Positions 22,301 through 34,624 of a stretch of 64,000 nt of DNA are shown piece by piece; within the stretch, counting starts at the first letter, position 1; the number at the start of each line of letters is the position of its first letter. This stretch comes from Tausonia pullulans (taxonomy: Eukaryota; Basidiomycota; Tremellomycetes; Cystofilobasidiales; Mrakiaceae). Under the pieces are notes generated by a model. It searched no databases and was not told the origin of the DNA. It saw only the letters and a program-made list of their open reading frames with translations. The stretch lies in contig OX637628.1 in the NCBI GenBank assembly GCA_951802195.1, positions 186,001-250,000 on the forward strand, written 5' to 3'. The translations under genes and the position numbers were made by a program.

Positions 22301-24871
22301 ATGCCGTCGCCCTCATCTCTCCCCCTTCTCCTTCCTCGGACCGGCTCCCAGCTCGCCGCCCGACGACGGCTACGGCCCTTTGCGCGCATCGGCTTCTTCA
22401 GCGTCCTTGCTTGCTGCGTCTGGCTCCTCTGCCTCGGCAGCTCCTCCTCCGGCGCCAACGCCGCTGCCTTGAGCGAGGACGATGTTGAGTCGACCTCTTT
22501 ACTACGGGCCGGCGCCCTATTCCAGGTCGATCATCTCAAGGTCAGTCGAGCGAGCGAATGAGCGAGAGGAGAGGACATCGACGGCGGCGGTGGAGCGTGC
22601 GCGCAGCGGTGGCTTGTGAAACGAGCGCGAGGACCCTTGGCCTGACCCATCCCCTCTATCCTCTCCTCGGCCCCTTATTGCTCCAGGTCCTCACGACGAA
22701 ACGGCTCCAACGCAAGACGGCGGCAGCTCTCGCTCTCCACCGCAAGCAGGCCTTGCTGGACAACTTTCCGCCGTCGGCCGTCGAGGACAGGATCCCGCCG
22801 GCGGCGCAGGTCGTTGTTCAGCAACCCCCGCCGACAACGATCGGAGAGGCTGGCGTGCCCATCTTTCGCACGGCGACGACGACAAACTCCGCCGGTCTCT
22901 TCCTCGTCTGGCCTCGTAACGGAACCGATCTCTCGACGAGCTCCTTGTAAGACCGCTCGTCTTGCCACTCTCATCGTAGGCAGTGTGTGTGTGGCTGACC
23001 CCCAAGCTTGACGCTATTACCAACCGCAGTCTTCTGCAATCCTTCCTCTCCTCTCCTAGCGCGCATAATACCGAGCTTGTCATCATCGTCCGCGGGTCGC
23101 ACGATGAGTGCGAGTCGCACCGACGGTGGATCTCCCGTCAGGAGCGCAAGTCCCACGAGATTGGCGCTGTCAGCAAGTCGGCGACGACGCTCTGCCTCGA
23201 CGAGACAACCTGTGAGTTTGAGACAGACAGGTGCGCGCGCAAGGGTGGGGGTTGACCGCGACCCATTCTACCCACAGACTGGAAGGAGCACCGCGACTAT
23301 CTCTGCAAGCACTGGGGCTGCTCTCCTGAGCAGTCTGACGAGGTTCTCCAAGTCCTCATCGCTCGTGGCACCGATGATATTGTGAGTTCAACGGACGCTG
23401 TTTCTCATCTCCATTTGTTGCTGACGCGCGCTTCTCTGCCTCTCCAGAACGACGACGACTTCAAGATGATCCGCGGTCTCGTGTTTGACCGCTACCTTGA
23501 GCGATCTTCTGCCAAATGGTGGGGCTGGGTGGGGCACGAGCAGTACCTCGGCAAGTGAGTGCAGATGTGTCAACTGCAATCTGTCCACTCGGCGAGAGTT
23601 GAAACTGACACCGCGAACTCGGCTTCGCTTCGCACCTCAGCCTCCAGCGACAGAGTGAGTGTCGGCCCCCTGTCGGTCGAAATGACCTGCCTGCTGCTCA
23701 TCTGCTGACGACGCACGCTGTCTTCCTAGTGCCTTGGGATATTGCTCGCAACTTTGATGTTCTCGTTCCGAACGCCGTCGACCTTCACGACTCAACTCCG
23801 GTCGGTCTGTCGTGCGTTCGGCGCTACTGTTCGACAGGCTGCGATTCAACGCTGATTCCCCTGCGTGCTTCCTGTCTCAGCCGCCACCTAGCCCTCTTCC
23901 AACGTCGGAAGTCTACAGAGCAGTTGCTGCTCAATTATCCCTCGCTCAAGACTCGTGAGGCGTTCCTAGCCGGCCACAGAGCATCCGTCGCAGGTGCGAG
24001 CTCGACTACCCACCCTTATGAGATGAGATCAGTGTGTCTCAGTACTGACTCAGAGTCCTTGAATACTCAGACATCTCCAATTACCTCGTTTCTAACCCGT
24101 CGGTGACGTTCCTTGCCTACGAAGCCTACCTTCTCCCTTCAAAGCAGCCCCTCCTCGCCCGCGCCATCACCCAGCTCGGCTCGTTCGCCGTTGTCCTTCC
24201 GCCTGCCTCGCCTTCCTCCACGTTCAAGTCGATCCCTACTCTCGACGATGTTCAGCGGAGAAACTACGTCCACCTCCTCCTCGCCCCGCGCGCCCCCGTC
24301 CACCTCCGAGGGACCTTCTCCGACGGCGGCCGGTCAAGGAGCGGCGACGGACCGGCGTTCTCAGCGCTCTCGGCGGGCCATGGTTTGCTCAGCAAGGAGA
24401 AGGAGTACTACTACCGGCTCAATGCCGACAACCAGGTCCTTCGCCGGGTCGAACCCCGCAGCTGGTCCGAGGAACACCCGGAGCTCGTCCTCGAGTTCAC
24501 GTTCGACCTCATCGACAACCACCGACTTAGCCCTTCGGATCGTGAGTAACTGTTCTACTTCTGCCTCATTCCTGAGCGACACACTGACATCCATCGTCTC
24601 CCACAAAGCCCCTCCCTACCCTCCCCGTCGCCTAGTCCGCACCCACGCGCTCGTCTTCCCGCCCGTTCCTCTGTCCTCGGCGCGCGAGGACCATCTCGTC
24701 CCTCACTCCTCCCCGCCTCACGCGCGCAAGTGGGAGGTTTGGGACGCGAACGAGCCCTCGATCCGCGAGGCTTTTCCTGGGCCTGAGGGCTCGCTATGGT
24801 GGACCGAGCACAGTGGTTGGGCTCTGTCCAAAGACATGGACGAGGTGGCCCTAGGGTACCGGCGAAAGTGA
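22301..24871 (+). CDS. Glycosyltransferase-like type II membrane protein
   Basis: The ATG at 22301 opens a short cytosolic Arg-rich tail followed by one membrane anchor (IGFFSVLACCVWLLCLG), then a lumenal region. About nine exons join in frame. The core contains TELVIIVRGSHDECESHRRW, YWKEHRDYLCKHWGC, MIRGLVFDRYLERS, WWGWVGHEQYLGN, MPWDIARNFDVLVP, STEQLLLNYPSLKTR and EYYYRLNADNQVLRRV. The arrangement (a W-G-W acceptor segment, then PWDIA.FDV, then a C-terminal block) resembles fungal and bacterial hypothetical glycosyltransferases of the DUF6625 type, though I cannot name a family firmly. The product probably acts in the Golgi or at the cell surface; substrates are unknown. One intron around 23807-23880 keeps frame whether spliced (CT|gtcgtg) or retained, so that part is uncertain. 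Confidence 0.7.
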
Positions 24872-24900
24872 GCTCTCACGAGCTTGATTCGTTCCCTTCA

Positions 24901-24938
<38 letters not shown>

Positions 24939-25285
24939 ACCTCACACACATATTTCTGGTCGCTCGGAACAACTCCGCCATCTTTCCGATCTCATCTCAT
25001 TCATCTTGTTCTCCTCGCATCCACCTTGCAGACCTCTCCCTTTCCCTTTCTCCACTGTCGCACCCTTTGTTTCGATTTGTTTTTGTAGTTCTCTCTCTTT
25101 TTCTCTCGTCGTGATCAAGGACACACATACATACACCCGCTTATCCACTTACTCACCTAGACATACACACTTCTTCGTTGCTCAATGCTTCAAATAGACA
25201 GTGTCCTTCCCCCCGCCCCCTCCTCTTCTTTTTTTTTCTCGCTCAAAAGATGACATCTTATCTTCTCGACATTCGTATAATCCAT
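24872..25285. repeat. CT microsatellite in a convergent gap
   Basis: The 3' ends of two genes face each other. From about 24899 to 24938 the plus strand is an almost pure (CT)n run broken by a TTT. Further C/T-rich and T-run sequence follows to 25240. Confidence 0.6.
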
Positions 25286-28013
25286 TCATTCAGAGTCGAT
25301 CTTCGCAGGCAGCGACGCCTTGACCTTGGTCTTCATCGCCTCGATGGCCTCGGTCTTCGCGGCGATGACTTCGCGCCGGCGGCGGACGAGGTCGAGGACG
25401 CCCTCGGTCGCGGCGGTCGAGCGGGCGAGGATGGTCTTCTGCAGCTGCTTCTCCATGTGGGACTGTGTAGCAGGGAGGCGCGGTCAGTAAGGAAAGGAAG
25501 AGAGGAAGAGAGAAAGCGAAAGAAAGAGAGAGAGAGAGAGATCGGGGAGAGATCTTCACACGACAACCCACCTGGATGTCGACCTCGAGCCCGTCCTCGA
25601 GCCGCTTCCAGTCCTGCCAGAAACGCCTCTTCCCCTTCGCCCACTTGCCCACCCCCCACCTCAGCCCCACCAACGACCCCACAAGCGCCACCCCTGTCGC
25701 CGTCGCGGCCGACTCAGCGATCTCCGCGAGCCAAGCGTAGTAGCCTCCGCCGATGGAGACCGCGGCGGAGATGTACGTGGTGAGGACGGCGCGTTGAGCG
25801 CGCGCGTGGAGAGAAGCGATGGGCCCTGTCGGGGAGAGAAGCTGGAGTTTCCGCTGAGCGACGGGAGCGAGGAGCGTGGAAGTCGGGACGGGAGGGACAG
25901 CAGGGAGGGAGTTGATGAGAACGGGCGAGTGGAGTGTCGGGTGAGGAGGGGAATGAAGGAGCTGGGAGGTTCGTTGGACGATCTCATGCTGCAGGGAGAC
26001 AAGTTGACCCGTTGAGAGGAGGAGGAGGCGCTCGCCCTCGGATCCCCAGTGCTCACGGACGGCAGAGTCGAGCTCCCACCCGATATCGTCGACCTTGCCG
26101 CCGAACATGAGCTTGGGCCAGGAGGCCCGGAGAATGACGGCCTCGACTTCGGCTCGAGCCTTGCGTGTCACCTCCACCGCCACGGGCTCATGGACTACCG
26201 CTGGCGGGGAAGCCGGCTCGGTCGCGCTCTCCTTGGCTGCCGCACCACCCTGCTCCGAGGACGAAGAAGAGGCATGGACGGGAATTTCGCCGATCTTAGG
26301 CGGCACGACGAGCGCCTTCTTAACGAACTCGGCTGTCGCGACCTGGGCGTGCTCCCGAAGGGAATCAGCAGACGCCGCAAAGGTGTCGAGCTCAGTCGAG
26401 AGCGCGAGGAGGTCGAACGTCGCGGAGGCGAGCGCTGATTGAGCGATGAAAGGGGAGACGGCCTCGGAGGGGGAGTCGAAGAGTTGGGAGGCGACGGCCT
26501 GCTTGGACGAAGACGAAGGGTGTCGGGATGCCGGGTCGACACCGAGAAGATCGTCCTGGAGTCGAGCGACGTTACTCGCGAGGAACTCCTTCGAGAAAAA
26601 GTTGACGGCATCAACGTCCCCCGGAGCCTCCCTGTACGCGTCGATGGCCACGAGCGCCTTCTCTGCATCTAGGAAGTGCACCCTTGAGACAAGATCCGGG
26701 ATCGGGACGCCACCGTTCCACTGGAGGAGTTCGTCCCAGATGCGGTCCTGCTCTCCGGGTTCGCGCGAGAGGTCGGCGATGGAGTTAACGACGATCCGAA
26801 GGTTGGGGTGTCGGAGAAGAGAGGGAATAGTAGAAGCTAGGGAGGGGAGCGAGAGGAGGCGGAGATTGTCGAGCAAGAGGACGGGGAGGGGCGCCAGGAG
26901 GAGTGTTGCGAGCGCTTGATGGGCCGGGGTGTGGGCTGGAGGGCGTCGCCGATTCTCAGTCTGATGCTCGTGGAAAGCGAGATTATTTATACTCACGGGG
27001 CAGCTCGAGGAGGGAGAAGTTGCCCTTTTGGAGGAAATCCGAGTTCAACGAGAGCCCTCCTCCCTCGGTCGCGCGTGGCTCCGGGCCGTATCTGTGCATG
27101 GCAAGAAGAAAGTCAGCCTACGCAAGAGGTCCTCACAGATGACAAACACCCACGTGATGCGAAGAGGGATGTCTTGCGTCTGAGGATCCCGGCGGCGGCG
27201 CAAGAGCTTCCTCAGCCGGGCGTTCTCAGGAGACGCGAGCGGGTCCTCGAGGAGGGCGGCGATGAGATCTGGGGCACCAGCATAGGGAGGGGAATAGACT
27301 GGTTGAAGTGGTTTGGGGGGGGGGGGAGTTAGCGGAAGGCCGGACGGAAGGGAGGAAGGGAAATGATGACGACGCGTCGAAAGAAGGCGAGGAGAACGAG
27401 ACGCGAGCGCGCGCGCGCCGAGGTCGTTCAGAACCAGTGCATATCAAGGTTGACAAGGCTTGGGCTCCCAGCTTCCTCCAAGCTACGGAGCTACAGGCCG
27501 AAAGATACAAGCAGGAGGAGGACTCCAAGCCAGAGAAGGAAGCCCCATCGAGTCTCTCAGTCTTCCTGGTTCATCCGATCTACGACTACGTCAAGGGTAC
27601 CTCCCTGCCATGGCCATCTCCCTCCATCTCCTAGCAGGGAACCAACGGGACAATAAGAGGCCAGTCCGTGCCTTCTCCATCTCTGCCTCACGAGCGAGCG
27701 AGAACGATGGGCTCCACGCAAAGAAGACGAACTCACCGACGATCTCAACCTCCTCTCTCTGTCCCCTGGCCCTCTCAGCCTCCCTCTCCTGGACCTTCAT
27801 GACCCCTGCATCGAGCCTGCCAATCCAAGGGTTTGATCCCTTCTGCGTGGCCTCGTCGACGCTCCGGATGACCTCGCGGACCTCGTTGAGAAGCGCCGCC
27901 GCGGGCGGGAGGGAGACAGCAGCCGAGGCAGCGTGCGAGTGGGCATGGGCGGCGTGCGAGGAATGGAAGCGGGCGAGGGCGGGGAGGCGGACACGAGGAC
28001 GAGGGACGGCCAT
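25286..28013 (-). CDS. Probable mitochondrial Mmc1-like membrane protein
   Basis: The ATG at 28013 opens an Arg/His/Ala-rich presequence (MAVPRPRVRLPALARFHSSH) typical of mitochondrial targeting. Later exons give YSPPYAGAPDLIAALLEDPL, ITYGPEPRATEGGGL, LLLDNLRLLSLPSLAST, WDELLQWNGGVPIPDLV, AVNFFSKEFLASNVARLQ, SWPKLMFGGKVDDIGWEL, and a C-terminal pair of hydrophobic stretches (LTTYISAAVSIGGGYYAWLA, ATATGVALVGSLVGLRWGVG) followed by RRFWQDWKRLEDGLEVDIQ. The latter matches my memory of the fungal Mmc1 C-terminal dynamin-like helical domain. No intact GTPase P-loop is seen. The exon between about 27560 and 27650 (GDGGRWPWQGGTLDVVVDR) is the weakest part. The last exon, SHMEKQLQKTILARS onward, ends at the TGA 25286-25288. 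Localisation and family are inferences from sequence. Confidence 0.65.
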
Positions 28014-28911
28014 GCTGGGGCGAGGAGCCTCTTGAGGGGGCGGAAGGCGGTAGAAACGCGAAGACGACGGGCCTGGGATGGCTGTTGGAGCGGAGGAACG
28101 GGGAGATACGGCGCGCGCGCTGCGTGCGCGCTCATCGCCCGTCGCTGTCCGTCGGCAGGCGGCTGTCTGCCACAGGCAAGCTTCCGGCATGAACATGAAT
28201 ATCACATCTACTTGCTCCCTGGATGGAGAAGTCGACGGCACATCTTGCCTCGTTGCGAGTTCGCTCCATGCCACGTCTTGGTTCAACGGCGCATCCTCCC
28301 TGGCACATCCTCCCTCCTCCGGCGAGGTAAGCGGATACGCATCCCGCTGAATTCTCAAGAGCTCTGGCAAGTGGACAGAGAACATGAGAGATGCATAAAG
28401 AACACATAAATAGATGAAAGGAGAAGACAGCGGGGTATCCTGAAGAAAGCGCGCGCAGAAACTTCGGTCAGCCCACTGCTCTTGTAACATGATGTCCGGC
28501 GAGAAGGAGTGTTTCGTGTCGTCGAGTCAGATATTCAAAGGAGGTTGTCGTCATCGGTGTTCCGAAAGACTAATCGATTTTGGATCATCATGCAAGAGGG
28601 GGACGCCTGTGCCAGACCTCGTGAGAGAGAGGCTCGCGAGCTGGCGTCGGATTCCCGGAGAGGAGCGCGTAGGAGAGGCATGCGAGCGAGGACGCAAGAC
28701 CACGACTCACGAGAAGGGGGTGGTTGTTGGAGAGCGAAGGCCGTCGTCTGTCTTTGCCCGGCGACTTTTGGGAGAAATGGCGGGCGCACGAGTGACATGA
28801 CCGGCGTCGTCAAGGGACGAAGGGGCCAGAGGAGGAGAGAGCAGGGCGAGGGGCGGCGACGACCTCCAGCAACGCCAGCATTCAATCAACCACTACAGCA
28901 TACCGCCCGCT
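28014..28911. other. Bidirectional promoter region
   Basis: 898 bases between the divergent Mmc1-like gene and SEC13. No supported exon is seen; the open frames on both strands overlap and lack domains. Confidence 0.45.
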
Positions 28912-30635
28912 ATGGTACGCCGCCTCTCACGCAGCTTGGGACCCCGAGCCAGCTCACTCATCAGCCGCGGCTCCCCAGCCCGTCGCCACCAATGCCGCCG
29001 CTGTGTCCAAGTCGCATACCGTCGAGACCCAGCACGATGAGATGATCGTGCGTCACGCCCGCCAGCCGCCATCGCTCTGCTTCTCCCAGGCTGACTCCCC
29101 TCCACGACTGCCGCGATGGCGCACACTCCGGCTCCAGCACGACGCCCAGTTCGATTACTACGGCAAGCGTCTCGCGACGTGCTCAAGTGACCGGACGATC
29201 CGGATCTTTGAAGTCGTCGACGGCTCTCCCGTTGGAACGCCCGATATCCTCAGCGGGTGAGCAGCTCGCCTTGACGTCGGGCGGGAAGTAACTGCTGGGA
29301 TCGACGTGCGAGGCAGTCAGGGCAACGCAGCCGGTCGGCAACTGCTTGCCCGCTCAGTCGCGTCCCCTCGGTCGGGCCGTGCTGGCAGGAGCGCGACTCG
29401 CCGTCGAGGGTGAGCCTGGACCCCAACGCCACAAGCTGGGTCTGGCAAGCGCCTAGAGAGGAGCATGCACCTCGATCCAGGCACTCTCCGGACATGCGCT
29501 CCTCGCGTTGTAGCCTGTCGCCCGCGAGTCGGACGTTGCATGCGCTCACGCCTCTTCGTTGTCCTCCTCGCTGACCCAGTCGCCTCTGCCCGTCCTCTTG
29601 ACAGACACTCCGCCCCCATCTGGCAGATCTCGTGGGCCCACCCGTCCTTTGGCCCGATCCTCGCCTCGGCCTCGTACGACGGCAAGGTCTTTATCTGGAA
29701 GGAGAAGGGCCGCGCCGCGCTCGGCAACCCGGTCGCTGCATCGGGCGCGGCCAAGGGCGCTGCTGGCGGAAAGGCTGGAGCTGGCGAGAAGTGGGAGGTC
29801 ATCAAAGAACACAGCCTTCACAATGCTAGCGGTGAGTCAAGGATGAAGCCACGGAACGTCACGTGTGACGTTGGGCGTTCTTCCTTTCGAGAGCGCGCGC
29901 TCTGGCTTGAGTGACGCGTCCTGGGTCCCTTTCAACTGAGCATCCCCTCCCCTCCGTCCCCCTCTTTTTTTCTCAGTCAACTCCATCTCCTGGGCCCCTC
30001 ACGAGCTCGGCCCGATCCTCGCCTGTGCCTCCTCTGACTCTAAGATCTCCGTTGTCTCCTTCAACAACGACGGATCCTCCTCCCACCACACCTTCACCGC
30101 CCACCCTATGGGCGCGACCTCCGTCTCCTGGGCGCCCTCCATCATTCCTGGCTCGCTCACGCGGCCTAACAACAACAACAACAACGCCCCGGGCGCCGGC
30201 GGACCTGCCGCGACTGAGAAGCAGAAGCGCTTCGTCACGGGCGGGTGCGACTCCAAAGTCAAGATCTGGGCGTTTAGGGAGGCGACCGACGACTCTACCG
30301 AGGGTTGGTTCGTCGAGGAGACGATCGATAAGCACACGGACTGGGTCCGCGACGTCTCATGGGCTCCCAACATTGGGCTCCCGACGTCGTACATCGCCTC
30401 GTGCTCGCAGGACAAGACGGTCCTCATTCACACCCGTGCGTCGCCCTCGACGCCTTGGACGACGACCCCACTGCTTCCAGGAGAGGGTGAGACGTTCCCA
30501 GAGGTTGTCTGGCGCGTCTCATGGAGCCTGGCAGGTAACGTGCTCGCTGTCAGCGGTGGCGACGGCAAGGTGACACTTTGGAAGGAGAAGGGCGGGGGGG
30601 CCGGGTGGGAGTGCGTCAGTGAGATGAGCTCTTGA
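28912..30635 (+). CDS. SEC13: SEC13, COPII coat / nuclear pore WD40 protein
   Basis: The product is a six-bladed WD40 protein. After [15 protein letters not shown] come the blade motifs [154 protein letters not shown] and [11 protein letters not shown]. These are signature Sec13 sequences. Sec13 pairs with Sec31 in the COPII outer coat and with Nup145C/Nup96 in the nuclear pore Y-complex. The inferred start is a one-codon exon: ATG at 28912-28914, donor gtacgc, re-entry at 28979 ([14 protein letters not shown]). Three further introns follow. Two low-complexity insertions are present: [12 protein letters not shown], and an Ala/Gly/Lys-rich loop. Confidence 0.95.
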
Positions 30636-31752
30636 GTGTGCGCGTGTCTTTGTGCTTGATTTGATCGAATGACGGGCTTGCAAATTTGTCTCTCCTCCCA
30701 GCGACTGCACGCGGTGTCAGCAAAAATGAGATGGGCTTGCCGGAGTGGCGCCACGCGTCCAGCTCTGTTACGGTACATCATCACCCGGTCATCCGATGAA
30801 AGCTCACTCGCTCATTCGCATCTCGCATTCATCCTTCCTCGGCCATCCGCGAGCCGTCGTACCGGCCTCACTGGAAAGTCAAACCCATTTGCGGTGGACC
30901 TCATCAGGAGCAGCAACGCCATCATTAAACTTCCGCGCCCGCTCCTCTCCCCCTCCCCTTTCACTTGTTCGCTTGCTCTCGGCTCTCTCTTCTTGATGCC
31001 CAGACAGCTCCGCCCCCTGGCCTTCTCGACATCCTCCCGGTGTCCCCGCACTCCAGCCAGTCCTCATTCCCTTCCACCGTCGACCAGGCCTGAAATCCCC
31101 AGCTTGCCCGTCTGCTCAGGTGTTCATCCTCTCGAATACATCTCCTTTCGTCGACGCAGAGGTCGCAAGCCAGGCTCGCTGGCTGCGATAGCCCGGCACA
31201 TGTCCCCCTCGTCCAGTCCTTCCAATCCCCCCCCCCCATTTGCTCATCTCTCCCTTCTCCTCACTTTCCCGGCTTCTGATGAACCTCAAAGGTGCCTCCG
31301 CCTACGCCTCGATCGCAACCTTCCTCCTCAACAATCACGATGCCCAGGGGAGGGGGGGGGGGGGGGGCACTCCTGAGTTGACTGGTTCGTCCGCCCGCCG
31401 TCAGTTCGCCCCTCGATGGGTCATGTCGGAGACTGGCCGCCTGTTTGGTCGGCCCGCGGACGTGCCCATCCGATGGACGATGAGCCGTCGCGCTGGAGAC
31501 ATTTCTTGATGGGCATCCATTTATAGAGGAGGGCAAGGTCCGTCTTAATGCTTGATCAAGTCTGATTGTGCGTCGCTGATGATGGACTGTGATGATAGGA
31601 CGTCGTGAGGGCAAAGTCGTTTCGCTCATGAAAGTAGCCGTCGCTACTCAGGGTTGACCCTATTATTCCACACACATTCTCTCTCTCTGTGGCTACTAAA
31701 GTCATTAAATATCATGAAAAGGTGCATTACTTGCACCACCATTCCTACCAAT
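30636..31752. other. Gap between convergent SEC13 and MFS genes
   Basis: 1.1 kb with no supported gene. It contains homopolymer C and G runs (about 31227-31234 and 31353-31369). Short frames on both strands have no domain or splice partners. Confidence 0.45.
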
Positions 31753-34624
31753 TCAGCGCTCCTTGAAACCTTCGGCGTCGATCCTCGCGCCCTCCTCTTG
31801 GGAAGCGATCACGAGCGTCTTGCGCTCATCACCGCCGCCCTCACAGCCCCCGGGTTCATCCACCTCATCGATGGACTCAAGCCTTTCTTGATCCCGGCCG
31901 CCGCGAGCGTCGCTGCTCGTCCCGGACTTGACGCTGAAGCCCACGATCCCGCTCAGGACGGCAACTGTTGTCGTCCTCGTCCGCGATCAGCCAACCAACC
32001 CTTCCATCATCGGGCCCAGCTGGAACCAGAGACCCCCCCCCCCACCCCAAGGGAGACGAACTGGACTCACAAAGCGCCATCACCACCCACCACAGGTTCC
32101 CACCCATCACCTTCCCCCCTCCCCCTCCTCCTTCCCGGCGTCCGCCGCCGGACTGGGAGAACGCAAAGAGCGAGGAGACCATTGCGGGTCCGAGGGCGCG
32201 AGCGAGGGAGCCGCCCGTCTGGGTGATGCCGTTGAGAGCGCCGAGGGCGGATTTCGAGGGCGAGGCGGAGTTGATGAGAATCTGACATTGAGAGAAGGAA
32301 AAGGACGGAGAGATTAGGTTGGGGTGTGGAGAGGATAGGGGAGGGGGGAGGGGGAAGGGCAGGACGAACCATCACGACTGCGGATCATGCACGTGGGTGG
32401 AGGGCGAGGTGGGGGGGAGGGGGGGGGGGGGGAATGTTAGAATCGCGATGAATGAGATTCCAGAGGGAGGGGCCACTCAACTCGATCCACAAGTGTTGAA
32501 TACCGTCGTCAGCGCCAACATCCCAGCGATACTGAGCCAGACGAGGGAGCTCATCCCGCCCTCGGAAGCGGCGGTGGAGGCTGTGGCGCGGGCGAGGTAA
32601 TTGAGGAACGGGAGGAGGAACCAGGGCGAGATCCAGCCGACATTGAACCTAGAGAGGGAGTTAGTAAGGAGGGAGCGGAGGGAGGAGAAGGGGGGTGGGG
32701 GGAGGGGTTCGGTACCAGTGGAAGAGTGGAGCAGGTCCGAACCGGACTTGAAGCTAAGAAGAAGCACCATTTAGATGAAAGCTCTTCGAAGATTTCGATT
32801 TAGGGGAGACGGACCGGAGGGAGAAAGACGAGTTGGACAATAATGGACCAGATACCGTTCAAGGCGAGCGTGGTGCCCGTTTGCGAGGCCTGCGAGGGCA
32901 GAAATGTCATGAGATGACGACGTTGTCGACTCTGAGACCTTACAAGGAACTTACACTCAGCGCCAGACCTCCCTCCATGATCGGACTGTAGCAGACTGTG
33001 GCACGGAGTTAAACCCTATACTGGGACCGCCCTGCGCACATGGACCCCGAGACGCACCGAGAAGCAGGACGGCACTGAAGGACCCCGCGATGAGAGACAT
33101 CAAGAAGCTTGAGAGGGCGACTCGCCTGACGAGCGGAAGTCTCAGAAGGTCCATGAAGCCCCAAGTTCGGCCGTCGAGGGTCGAGATGCTCGACGACTGG
33201 CGCTTGTGCGTCGGGCAAAAGGACTTTGTCGTCGACGATGGTGAAAAGGTAGAGGATGTCGAAGTAGCAAGGAGCTCGTATGACTCGGCGTCTTGAAGTG
33301 CCGAGGTGATATACGAGCCAGAAGGAGGTGGAGGGCGTTCGAGTGTCTCCTCGAAGAATAGGAAGGCAAAAATCCACCCGGCGGCTGTGACTCCGCTGGC
33401 AACGGCGCATGGAAGGAAAAAGGGATACTCTTGAAGAAAGGCGTTCCCACCGAAGATAGAGGGAATGCGCTCGACGGGATGGGAGACTTGCCACTTTTAT
33501 CAGTGTGGGCTGTTCATGGGAGAGGTAGTTTTGCAGCTCACGATAGCCTCCCATCATGGAACCCAAGACCTGGCCGACGATCCAGGTAAGACCATAGAGA
33601 GGGAAAGCGATACTTTGATTGGTCTCGTCCGTGATCTCGCCGAGAGAAGCTTTGATGACGGCGACGTTACCGCACAAAGCGCCGCTGCCGGAGGAAAAAT
33701 CGTTCAGTCAGCCGGGTCGAGTATGCGAGGGCACAGCACCCACCCACTTCAAGGCCCGAGAGATTAGCATCGCAATAAAGGTCTTGCTGAGACCGAAGGA
33801 CATTCCAGAGACTCCAACACCAATGAGGCCCATCAAAATGACGGGCCGGCGACCGAGACGACTGGAAAGAGCCAGGGGCCATCAGTCGAGAGCTCCAGCA
33901 GCTGACGTTCCTCCTGCTGTTTACTCAGATAGCGAGCCCCATCTGAGTATCAAAATTGTGAGCATCAGCGCTTATGATCGTGACTGAACGAGAAAGTGAG
34001 TAACGAACTGATAGACAACCAGACACTGGGTTAAGGCGAAGAGGCCTTCTCTATGAGCGGCACCACCAGAGTGGGACATCACGGTCAGCGCAACGTTGGC
34101 TCGCTTCGCTATGGAAACCTGGATGACTGACATGAGACCGGAGTAGAAGCCGACTGAGGAGATGCAGAGTATAGAGGGTAAACATCAGCGACCTCACCCC
34201 GTGAGGCAATGATGACTCGATCAGAGGAGAGTACACCCAGCGCCACACACCATCCTCGATAGGTACCGCAGCGACCTCGACGACCATCTCATTAATGAAA
34301 GGGTAGATGAGCTGGTAGTTGCTGCCGATTTCGGAAGACCCCGAAAGGGAGAAGGAGGGCGAGTCAGCCAGGCGGCCCGTTCCTTGCTCTGATGCCGACG
34401 CATCGAGGGGGCTTCTACGGCCAAGTCCGAAAGGCGCCTTCAAGCAACGCAACAACGCACATTGGCTCAGCTCCGAAGGATTAACAGGATCGTCAGCCTC
34501 TTCTCTTAACCTGAGGTCGCTGTCAGGTAGAAAGCTCCCTCTCACCTAGTCGGACACCTGAAAGGATGAGCATCTGCCGCCAAGGTAGGGGCGTTGCGCC
34601 CTCGGATTGGTAGTTGAACTTCAT
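31753..34624 (-). CDS. MFS transporter, fungal YCR023C-like group
   Basis: Sixteen exons assemble one major facilitator. Exon 1 (34624-34546) reads MKFNYQSEGATPLPWRQMLI; then follow AEPI (10-nt exon), NYQLIYPFINEMVVEVAAVP, VGFYSGLIEGLFALTQC, and motif A WGSLSDRLGRRPVI. Next come MGLIGVGVSGMSFGLSKTF, LCGNVAVIKASLGEITDETN, FPLYGLTWIVGQVLGSMMGG and LSHPVERIPSIFGGNAFLQE, then a hydrophilic central loop, VCYSPIMEGGLALS, and the C-half block VMILINSASPSKSALGALNG. About 12 membrane segments are present. The short N-terminal tail, the LSHPVERIPSIFG loop and the SASP.KSALGAINGI block are typical of the fungal group that includes yeast YCR023C and Zn-inducible facilitator-like proteins. Substrate is unknown; drug or metal-chelate efflux is only a possibility. 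The tail (FKER) is hydrophilic. Two exons are 10 and 8 nt. Confidence 0.9.
32370..32377 (-). other. 8-nt micro-exon of the MFS gene
   Basis: TCGTGATG between acceptor ...ccgcag and donor gttcgt (minus strand) encodes V-M between FNTF and ILINSASPSK, restoring the family sequence. Confidence 0.75.
34461..34470 (-). other. 10-nt micro-exon of the MFS gene
   Basis: CTGAGCCAAT between ...ttcggag and gtgcgt (minus strand) encodes A-E-P-I, joining LILSGVRL to NYQLIYPF. The preceding intron is 75 nt (34471-34545). Confidence 0.8.
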
